DNA from: CAZCVI01 sp964502145
Lineage (GTDB): Bacteria; Acidobacteriota; Aminicenantia; UBA2199
Length of the DNA stretch: 38,906 nucleotides
Reading direction: 5' to 3'
Assembly: GCA_964502145.1 (NCBI GenBank)
Contig: CAZCVI010000073.1
Span: 1 to 38,906 of the forward strand
Translations under genes and position numbers: made by a program
Part shown: positions 32,830 through 38,906 of the stretch, in pieces
Position numbering within the stretch: the stretch's first letter is position 1
Layout: every line of letters begins with the position of its first letter
Notes under the pieces: generated by a model
The model's database searches: none
What the model was told of the DNA's origin: nothing
What the model saw: the letters and a program-made list of their open reading frames with translations, nothing else

Positions 32830-34116
32830 CTACTTTTTCAGATTGTAAAAGGTGTTCATCCCTTTGTAAATGGCTCTGTCACCGAGCTCTTCTTCAATAC
32901 GGAGCAACTGGTTGTACTTGGCAATCCGTTCACTACGGGACACGGAACCAGTCTTGATCTGACCGGTGCAAAGTCCCACGGACAGGTCAGCGATAAAAGT
33001 ATCCTCGGTTTCCCCGGAACGATGCGACACCACTGCGGTACAACCATGTCGTTGCGCCATTTTAATGGTTTCAATCGTCTCGTAGACTGTGCCGATCTGG
33101 TTCAATTTGATCAGAATTGAATTGGCCACGCCCAGGTCAAGTCCTTTTTGAAAACGGACCAGATTGGTGACGAACAAATCGTCGCCTACCAATTGGATGC
33201 GATTACCCAATTTTTTGTACAGGAGTTTCCACCCTTCCCAATCATCTTCGGCCAAGCCGTCTTCAATGGAAATGATGGGATATTTTTCCACTAGGTCGGC
33301 ATAATACTCTACCATTTCAGCCGAGCTTAATTCTCTACCATCGGACTTTTTAAAGACATACTTTTTCTTTTTGTCGTCATAGAATTCCGATGCGGCGGGG
33401 TCCATAGCAATCCGTACCTTGCCTTTGTACCCGGCCTCGTTAATGGCTTCGACAATCACCATCAAGGCTTCTTCATTGGACTCCAGATTAGGAGCAAAAC
33501 CACCTTCGTCACCCACTGCGGTACTTAATTTCCTGGCTTTCAAAATCCCCTTGAGAGTATGAAATATTTCAGCGCTCCAACGCAGGGCTTCCCTGAAATT
33601 GGGAGCACCTACTGGCATGATCATAAATTCTTGCAGGTCCACGCTGTTATCGGCATGTGAGCCACCATTAATAATATTCAGCATGGGAACGGGTAATTCC
33701 ACGGCACCCACACCGCCGAGATAACGAAAAAGAGGCAGATCGGAATACGCGGCACCAGCCATGGCCGCAGCCATAGAAACTCCAAGCATGGCATTGGCGC
33801 CTAACTTGCTTTTTCCCGGAGTGCCATCCAGTTTGATCATCGTTTGATCAATGTCATATTGGTCCAGTACATTTTTCCCGATTAACGCCGGGGCGATGAT
33901 TTCGTCAATATTCTTGACTGCCTTTAATACCCCTTTGCCATTGTATCTGGATTTGTCGCCATCGCGTAATTCCAAGGCTTCATGTGTGCCTGTGGAAGCT
34001 CCAGAAGGCACGGATGCGGTTACAAAAATATCGGACTCAAGAATCAGGTCCACTTCCACGGTGGGATTGCCGCGGGAATCCAGTATTTCCCTTCCTTTAA
34101 TACATCTAATGTTCAT
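32830..34116 (-). CDS. eno: Enolase
   Basis: A 428-residue phosphopyruvate hydratase converting 2-phosphoglycerate to phosphoenolpyruvate in glycolysis. It opens with the conserved REILDSRGNPTVEVD. It has GDEGGFAP, the magnesium-site GDDLFVTN, the catalytic Lys in ILIKLNQIGT, and the SHRSGETEDTFIADL motif. Length is standard. AGAGGAAG precedes the ATG. It is a single-gene unit closed by a strong terminator. Confidence 0.98.
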   Translation of the reverse strand: MNIRCIKGREILDSRGNPTVEVDLILESDIFVTASVPSGASTGTHEALELRDGDKSRYNGKGVLKAVKNIDEIIAPALIGKNVLDQYDIDQTMIKLDGTPGKSKLGANAMLGVSMAAAMAGAAYSDLPLFRYLGGVGAVELPVPMLNIINGGSHADNSVDLQEFMIMPVGAPNFREALRWSAEIFHTLKGILKARKLSTAVGDEGGFAPNLESNEEALMVIVEAINEAGYKGKVRIAMDPAASEFYDDKKKKYVFKKSDGRELSSAEMVEYYADLVEKYPIISIEDGLAEDDWEGWKLLYKKLGNRIQLVGDDLFVTNLVRFQKGLDLGVANSILIKLNQIGTVYETIETIKMAQRHGCTAVVSHRSGETEDTFIADLSVGLCTGQIKTGSVSRSERIAKYNQLLRIEEELGDRAIYKGMNTFYNLKK

Positions 34117-34204
34117 ATTTTTCTTCCTCTAACTAAATTATAACAATGGAATCCCAATCCAACTTTATCTCATGTCATCGCAGATTCTCCTAAATTATTA
34201 AACG

Positions 34205-34242
34205 GTTCAAGACAGCCGAAAATGATTTTCGGCTGTCTGAAC
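34205..34242. other. Long perfect palindrome downstream of the YtxH gene
   Basis: A 14-bp perfect arm AGACAGCCGAAAAT (34210-34223) is separated by one base from its complement (34225-34238). GTTC/GAAC extends the stem around a single bulged A. It follows the YtxH stop by about 57 bases. There is no strong T-run, so it may be a factor-dependent end, an mRNA stabiliser or an operator for eno. Confidence 0.7.
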
Positions 34243-34298
34243 TGAGAATCACTTTCAGGACAGATATGTGGATTCCTTTTTTAATGCATTGTTAAATG

Positions 34299-34562
34299 TT
34301 AATCTTTCTCAGCGGCGCGTTTAGAACCACCGATAAAAGTTTTCACATGATCAATACCACTGGTTGCGGCGTTCTTCATTTCCTTGGTGACCTTTTCGTA
34401 ATTCTCTTTAAGATCTCCGGCCACTTTTTCGGATGTTTCCTTTATTTTCTTCCGCGTCTCTTTGCCTGACTGTGGCGCGAACAATAACGCAACGCCTGCT
34501 CCAATAGCTGCACCTGCCAAAAACCCTAACAATGTTGCTACTCCTTTTCTTTCGCTACTCAT
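34299..34562 (-). CDS. YtxH-domain protein
   Basis: An 87-residue protein with one N-terminal glycine-rich membrane segment (about 8-27, LLGFLAGAAIGAGVALLFAP) and the PQSGKETRKKI phrase typical of YtxH proteins. A Lys/Glu-rich amphipathic helix follows. GGAGGTAATC precedes the chosen ATG, which lies 2 bases after the DUF948 stop. In other bacteria YtxH proteins are stress-induced envelope components; the molecular role is unknown. Confidence 0.85.
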   Translation of the reverse strand: MSSERKGVATLLGFLAGAAIGAGVALLFAPQSGKETRKKIKETSEKVAGDLKENYEKVTKEMKNAATSGIDHVKTFIGGSKRAAEKD

Positions 34563-34564
34563 GA

Positions 34565-34930
34565 TTACCTCCTTCGAATTTTTTTTATTAGTTTCCAACC
34601 GAATTTGAAGGCCGGTATCATGGCCAACAATCCGGCTGATTGTTTTAATATCTTCATATTGACAAATTGCAATGACTCTTTTACCGTTTCTACTGTTTCC
34701 GTGGTTGAATCCAGCAATATATCTACTTTATCCAAGTCCCTATCGATTTTTCCGGTTATTGTCTTTAAATTTATGGCCGCTTGCCTGACCTCGGTAGAAG
34801 TTCTTTCAAGTTCAGACATCAGCAACCTTAGATGGCTTATTGCCGGTATTATTGTAATAACCAACATTAAAAATCCACTTACCAAAACCACAGCGCAGAT
34901 GAACAAAATTACCATTAATATAGTACTCAT
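34565..34930 (-). CDS. DUF948-like membrane protein
   Basis: A 121-residue protein with an N-terminal membrane helix (about 4-28), a coiled-coil stretch (about 35-90, TSTEVRQAAINLKTITGKIDR) and a basic C-terminal tail. This is the DUF948 layout. The pairing with a YtxH gene 2 bases downstream is a common genomic arrangement in stress-related envelope operons. GGGAG precedes the ATG and a perfect promoter lies upstream. Confidence 0.82.
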   Translation of the reverse strand: MSTILMVILFICAVVLVSGFLMLVITIIPAISHLRLLMSELERTSTEVRQAAINLKTITGKIDRDLDKVDILLDSTTETVETVKESLQFVNMKILKQSAGLLAMIPAFKFGWKLIKKIRRR

Positions 34931-34951
34931 AATATAACTCCCTATTTACAT

Positions 34952-34980
34952 ATTATAATAACTGGTAGTATGGATGTCAA
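34952..34980 (-). promoter_or_regulatory. Consensus sigma70-type promoter of the DUF948-YtxH operon
   Basis: Minus strand: -35 TTGACA (34975-34980), 17-bp spacer, -10 TATAAT (34952-34957). Both boxes are perfect. The leader is about 15-20 nt and carries a GGGAG site. Confidence 0.8.
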
Positions 34981-35101
34981 CTAAAAAAAATTAAAAAAGA
35001 ATTAATTTTTTTTTTTATCCATTCATCCTCCCCAAGCGATGATCGGGAGATTTATCCGCAACAGTCATAAAAAAAACATAAAAAAAGAGGGGGAAAACAA
35101 C

Positions 35102-36241
35102 TCAGTTCTTGTTTAAAAAGTAGGCATTAAGCAACTTTTCAGTCGCAGCAACAGGCAGACAGGTGCCTCCGAGAACTTGTGGCTTCAATTCTGCCAATTC
35201 TTTTTTTACATTGGCATCACCATAAAAACTCTCTTTCAAATACTCTTCGATCATGGAAAAAACCCATGATAAAGACTGCTGGTTCCTTCTTTCTTGGAAA
35301 ACACTAGTGGCCATGGTAAGCGTTTGAAACTCTTTAATGAGGTTCCAAATTTGCGCGATGCCTTCGCCTGTCAATGCGGAACAGGTGAACGCCTGGGTTT
35401 TCCACCCCTGGGTAGCGGGTGACAAGTATTTGAGGGCGGTATCGTATTCATTCCTGGCCAGATCGGCACGCATTTTATTCTGGCCATCTGCTTTATTGAC
35501 GAGCAATGCGTCTGCCAGTTCGATCACCCCTTTTTTAATACCCTGTAACTCATCGCCAGCCCCGGCAATCATCAGCAGCAAAAAAAAATCCACCATGGAA
35601 CGGACGGTAATTTCACTTTGACCCACTCCCACGGTTTCGATCAAAATCACATCGAAACCAGCCGCTTCACATACCAATAACGTTTCACGGCTCTTGCGGG
35701 TAACACCGCCCAAAGTTCCACTGGAAGGAGAGGGGCGAATAAAACATTCTGGCAGGCGGGATAGTTTCTCCATCCGGGTTTTATCTCCCAGAATACTGCC
35801 CCCAGAAACAGTACTGCTGGGGTCCACGGCCAGTACAGCCACGTGGTGTCCTTGTTCGACCAGGTAACACCCGAACGTTTCAATCAGCGTGCTTTTGCCA
35901 GCGCCGGGTACGCCGGTGATGCCGATGCGCAACGAGCCCCCCGTATGGGGTAATAACCGTTGCAACACCTCGCGGGCCATCTGGTAATGGCTGGGAGAAT
36001 TGCTTTCTATCAAAGTGATAGCGCGGCCCAGAATGGTTTTGTCGCGTTTTAATACACCGGCAACATACTCGTCAACCGATAAATGGATTCGTTTTTTGGG
36101 AAATAAAGGGGATGCTGTTCTGACGATAGAATGCCCCTCAATACCTTGCCGAACTCGAACTGCAAAGGCATCATGGTCACCGTGGGGTGCCCAATCGGGT
36201 TTATCACTGCACTCTTCCTTCATTGGGGTATTATAAACCAT
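35102..36241 (-). CDS. meaB: MeaB/ArgK-family G3E GTPase
   Basis: A 379-residue GTPase that chaperones cobalamin-dependent methylmalonyl-CoA mutase. Motifs are Walker A GVPGAGKST, the switch-like ETVGVGQSE and the base-specificity NKADG. The family core starts around the phrase KTILGRAITLIES, after an N-terminal extension of about 50 residues. The frame is open a further 47 codons upstream, but those codons come from the hairpin repeat at 36276-36413 and are spurious. I take the ATG at 36241, preceded by AAGAGG; 36223 is an alternative. The mutase genes are not in the window. Confidence 0.9.
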   Translation of the reverse strand: MVYNTPMKEECSDKPDWAPHGDHDAFAVRVRQGIEGHSIVRTASPLFPKKRIHLSVDEYVAGVLKRDKTILGRAITLIESNSPSHYQMAREVLQRLLPHTGGSLRIGITGVPGAGKSTLIETFGCYLVEQGHHVAVLAVDPSSTVSGGSILGDKTRMEKLSRLPECFIRPSPSSGTLGGVTRKSRETLLVCEAAGFDVILIETVGVGQSEITVRSMVDFFLLLMIAGAGDELQGIKKGVIELADALLVNKADGQNKMRADLARNEYDTALKYLSPATQGWKTQAFTCSALTGEGIAQIWNLIKEFQTLTMATSVFQERRNQQSLSWVFSMIEEYLKESFYGDANVKKELAELKPQVLGGTCLPVAATEKLLNAYFLNKN

Positions 36242-36275
36242 CTGCCTCTTTTTGTAAATAGACGTGAAAGTATCT

Positions 36276-36413
36276 AAATCCACCACCAAATTTTTGAAAT
36301 AGTTGTGGACGATGTGGACAAAAAAAAGATTTTGTTTTTGCTCAACATCGTCCATATCGTCCACTCTGTCCATATCGTCCATGTTTTTTCACGAATCTGA
36401 TGGCGAATCCAGG
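36276..36413. repeat. Hairpin repeat element, copy 4, with flanking direct repeats
   Basis: Left end AAATCCACCACC with AAATTTTTGAAA; right end GGCGAATCCAGG (36402-36413). Two TGGAC units lie in the left arm and about five GTCCA units in the right arm, nearly identical to copy 3. The 10-bp sequence AAGTATCTAA occurs at 36268-36277 and again at 36414-36423, directly around the element, as expected for a target-site duplication. The left repeat overlaps the element end by 2 bp. Confidence 0.88.
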
Positions 36414-36575
36414 AAGTATCTAATCCTTTTTTTTCAGCGGTATCTAGGAGATTCTCATATGTCCAGCTCTGGGTTTTTTAAGCTCAAGGGTAGATTGCAG
36501 CAGATTCATGCAAATGGCATGAGTTTAGCTGAAAGAGCACTATAAACTTCCCCCGCCTACAAAATTGGACCTGTA

Positions 36576-36740
36576 GGTACAATTTTTCAAAAATAGTTAA
36601 GAAAATGCCCCCATGGCTACAATTTTTAAGGAATTCTTAAAAAAAAGTCCGCTCAGCTACAATTTTCAAGGAATTTTTAAAAAATTGCCCCTGTAACCAC
36701 AATTTTTTAAAAATTATTAAAAAATTGTAACTGAAGCCAG
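36576..36740. repeat. AT-rich tandem repeat with exact 40-bp period and nested hairpins
   Basis: The word (G)TACAATTTT or CACAATTTT recurs at 36578, 36618, 36658 and 36698, exactly 40 bp apart with no indel. Each unit contains an inverted repeat of the TTTTTAA...TTAAAAA type with a loop near GAATT or AAATT. The last unit has a 12-bp stem ACAATTTTTTAA/TTAAAAAATTGT (36699-36728). Beyond it a 20-bp period continues for about two units (ATTCTACAA at 36746 and 36766). It lies in an 850-bp gene-free stretch (36242-37094) that otherwise holds repeat copy 4 and a promoter. Confidence 0.75.
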
Positions 36741-37036
36741 AAAATTCTACAATAAGTTAGAATATTCTACAAAAAGCTGGATAGTTCCATAAATAATTAC
36801 AAAACTACAGCGGACGAAACATAATTTCACGGCATAATTAAAAGTTTTTGGCCTGAGAAATAACTGGAACTTTGTGACTTCTGAGCGAGGCATAAAAGAT
36901 TCTCATAGATACCTAATGAAAAAAACGGAATAGATGTACGCGAAACTGTCAGGTGGAACTATTAAAAAGACAACAAGGAAGTCTACTGATTTTATAGTAG
37001 GAGTTCACCTTTTTATGAGAGATATTTTGTAAACAA

Positions 37037-37065
37037 TTGCTTTTTACTGTTCAATAATGTACAAT
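37037..37065 (+). promoter_or_regulatory. Possible promoter of the substrate-binding protein gene
   Basis: -35 TTGCTT (37037-37042), 17-bp spacer, -10 TACAAT (37060-37065). It is followed by about 29 bases with a GAGGT ribosome binding site before the ATG at 37095. Confidence 0.5.
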
Positions 37066-37094
37066 AATGTAAAAAAGTTATCTGTGAGGTCACC

Positions 37095-38618
37095 ATGATT
37101 AAAATGAGTAAGCTTTTAATAGTTATGATTGTATTTGCATTGACAGGTCTTTATAGTGCGGACTACCATACCGCTGGCGCTAATACGTTAAGGATCGGAA
37201 TAAGCACATTCCCATTTTCTTTGAATCCTGTCTATGCAACCAATGAGACTGCCTCCGCTGTAGTTAATAAGGTATTTGATGCACTTTACTATTTTGACAG
37301 CCACGGTAGCGTTAGAAAATGTTTGACTGAAAGCGCACATGTTGGAGAGAAAATAGATCATTTGGAAATCGTACTGCAATTAAGGAAAAATATTTTTTTC
37401 TCCAATGGCAAGGAATTGGATGCGGAAGATGTAGTGGAGACGGTTAAACTGCTGAAAAACAAAGACTTCAGTTACCCCTATGTTTCCACTATTTCCGTTA
37501 TCAAAGAAATCACCCAGATCAATCGCTATACTGTTAAGTTAATTCTGACAGACAAGGTGGTAGCTTGGGAAAATTATTTGACTTTTAAAATTTTGAACGC
37601 ATGGGACATAAAAAAAGCGAAACCGGGCCCATTCCGCGACGCCACATTAACGGGAACAGGCCCCTATAGACTCAAAGCGATTGAAAATCAGTCAAAAATT
37701 TTATTGGAACGAAACCCCATGTACCGGCCAACTGTTCCGAGACAGATGTATACGTTTCTGGAATTTTCGCTGGTCGCTTACACGCAACTATCGCCATTAA
37801 AATTGCTGGGGCAAGAAATCGATGTCTGTGAGCTTCAGCCGGAACATATTGAGGCCTACAAAAAAACGGAATCATGGCGCCAAAGTTTTTCTGTGCTGAA
37901 ATATAAAAAATTTGGCTACTCCTATCTGGTGTTTAATCTAAAAAATCCAGCCATCACCAAAAACATCAGAAAGCTATTTTATAACCTGTTGATATGGGGG
38001 GATTTCACCACCCGTTTTTTAAATGGCAGGGGTGAGCGTTTGGTGACGCCATTCATAATGTCGCCGGGCAGTACGATCCCAGAGCGCCGCGAAACTGCTC
38101 CGCTCAATGATAAAATCTCTTTCAAAATCCTTATCAACACGGAAAGTAAATTAAGAAAGGAGTTCGCACTGTTCTTGGCTCAGAAAGTAAAACCGCTCCA
38201 TATCGAATTAAAAATCGTGGCACTGGAGTATCACTCATTTTTGGAATATCTAAAAAATGGCCGTTTCGATATGGCTCTGTCTGGTTTTGTTTTGGATATC
38301 GGTAGCGATGTCGGGGAAATCTTTCAAAGCGATTCAGCGTTTAATTATGCTTCTTTCAAGAACCAAACCATGGACAAACTACTAAAACAAGGCCGACTAG
38401 AAAAAATTAATCAAAAACAGGCAGAAATTTACAAACAGGCTTACAGGATATGGTTGGAAGAACTTCCGCTCATACCAATATTTGACCTTTTTTATAATAT
38501 GGGGATTTCCAAAAGAATCCAAATCCCTGCGGAAACCTATCAACTGGTAGGCTCCGCCGGTGATTTCCTATTTAATATCCAGGAGTGGGGTGCCCCTAAG
38601 ATGCCCAACTCTCAATAG
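37095..38618 (+). CDS. ABC transporter substrate-binding protein, peptide/nickel type (family 5)
   Basis: A 507-residue exported solute-binding protein. The signal peptide (about 1-22) is followed by the family opening RIGISTFPFSLNPVYATNETA. Further conserved phrases are the FSNGKELDAEDVVETV segment, TGTGPYRLKA and, near the C-terminus, EELPLIPIF. Length is typical of SBP_bac_5 proteins that capture oligopeptides, nickel or similar. The ATG has GAGGT four bases before it. No permease or ATPase gene follows within the window, so it may be an orphan or its partners lie elsewhere. Confidence 0.92.
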   Translation: MIKMSKLLIVMIVFALTGLYSADYHTAGANTLRIGISTFPFSLNPVYATNETASAVVNKVFDALYYFDSHGSVRKCLTESAHVGEKIDHLEIVLQLRKNIFFSNGKELDAEDVVETVKLLKNKDFSYPYVSTISVIKEITQINRYTVKLILTDKVVAWENYLTFKILNAWDIKKAKPGPFRDATLTGTGPYRLKAIENQSKILLERNPMYRPTVPRQMYTFLEFSLVAYTQLSPLKLLGQEIDVCELQPEHIEAYKKTESWRQSFSVLKYKKFGYSYLVFNLKNPAITKNIRKLFYNLLIWGDFTTRFLNGRGERLVTPFIMSPGSTIPERRETAPLNDKISFKILINTESKLRKEFALFLAQKVKPLHIELKIVALEYHSFLEYLKNGRFDMALSGFVLDIGSDVGEIFQSDSAFNYASFKNQTMDKLLKQGRLEKINQKQAEIYKQAYRIWLEELPLIPIFDLFYNMGISKRIQIPAETYQLVGSAGDFLFNIQEWGAPKMPNSQ

Positions 38619-38825
38619 AAACAGCATATTAGATGTGCTTGAGTTCGAATTATTGGTATCTATTCAGTTTTTTGGACGGCACTATCCTTCCCCGCATTAA
38701 CAAAAATCTCTCCCCAAAACCCCGGCCTATTTGCGCCACATTTGCAGCAATTTGTTAAATGTAGTATCAAAAAAAAGGGGATTCCATCCCAGAACCTGAC
38801 GTTTCTCACTAAAGATTGACAGTTC
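38619..38825. other. Intergenic sequence after the substrate-binding protein gene
   Basis: No gene or strong terminator hairpin is visible in this 207-bp stretch. A C-rich segment (about 38690-38740) stands out only by composition. Confidence 0.4.
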
Positions 38826-38870
38826 AAGATTTAAGTTTTTAAGATTTAAGTTTTTAAGATTTAAGTTTTT
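38826..38870. repeat. Three perfect 15-bp tandem copies
   Basis: The unit AAGATTTAAGTTTTT is repeated three times without change (38826-38840, 38841-38855, 38856-38870). Read on the plus strand it can encode a repeated RFKFL, but no start or ribosome binding site is seen. The period is again a multiple of three. The window ends 36 bases later, so the surroundings are incomplete. Confidence 0.85.
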
Positions 38871-38906
38871 GCGAGCGCACCTTCCTAAAGTTATTAATAT
38901 AAGGTG

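Noticed and set aside
36950..37012. Nested inverted repeats (AGGTG-AACT/AGTTCACCT and CTACT/AGTAG) as a riboswitch of the transporter gene
   Set aside because: They lie upstream of the likely promoter, the outer stem needs a bulge and a long loop, and no known riboswitch core is recognisable.

Overview
The window looks like chromosome of a Gram-negative bacterium with moderate GC. It carries LpxD (lipid A synthesis), a TolC/RND/adaptor efflux operon, lipoproteins with clear lipoboxes, an F-type ATP synthase membrane sector with a Na+-type c subunit, RarA, enolase and a MeaB-type GTPase. No rRNA, tRNA or CRISPR was seen. The gene mix (FHA-sigma54 regulator, DUF1573, YfbK-type von Willebrand lipoprotein, many small hairpin repeats) would suit an uncultured Acidobacteriota/Aminicenantes-like lineage. 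That assignment is a weak inference, not a sequence proof.

Layout. 0.3-6.5 kb: a complete minus-strand efflux operon, tetR - adaptor - RND pump - TolC, with a sigma70-type promoter and a 27-bp palindromic operator before tetR. 6.7-12.1 kb: a repeat-rich stretch with a metallo-beta-lactamase-fold/TPR protein, an FHA-sigma54 activator, an Rpn/YhgA-type nuclease flanked by two copies of a hairpin repeat, and a degenerate 21-bp repeat tract. 12.5-15.9 kb: a DHCW-type cupin, two tiny paired genes, a Cache-HAMP-receiver-HPt protein that lacks its kinase core, and a small membrane protein. 16-21.9 kb: a DEAH helicase and two P-loop ATPases, all on the minus strand. 21.9-29.5 kb: YfbK-like lipoprotein, rarA, DUF1573, lpxD, YihY-like protein, then atpE, atpB and two atpI/atpZ-type genes. 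The b, delta, alpha, gamma, beta and epsilon subunits are absent, so the ATP synthase genes are split. 29.6-36.2 kb: acidic protein, UvrA paralogue, enolase, YtxH/DUF948 pair, meaB. 36.3-38.9 kb: another hairpin repeat, a 40-bp periodic AT-rich tract, an oligopeptide-type substrate-binding protein on the plus strand and a 15-bp triplicate.

The most unusual signal is a family of five elements (at about 6.68, 10.19, 11.55, 13.46 and 36.28 kb). Each has terminal inverted repeats related to CCTGAATCCACC, and stem arms built of tandem 9-bp units: TGGACNNNN in four copies, ATGGGANNN in the fifth. One copy is bounded by a 10-bp direct repeat that looks like a target-site duplication. Two copies bracket the Rpn nuclease gene. 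That gene also has a perfect internal Shine-Dalgarno sequence that would produce a separate C-terminal protein. Four genes have consensus promoters whose -10 box lies only 6-9 nt before the ATG, which predicts leaderless mRNAs; most other genes have clear ribosome binding sites. Several proteins carry altered catalytic residues: a UvrA paralogue with Glu to Gln in Walker B of the first ATPase, a metallo-beta-lactamase fold lacking the bridging Asp, and a hybrid kinase with its kinase core missing.
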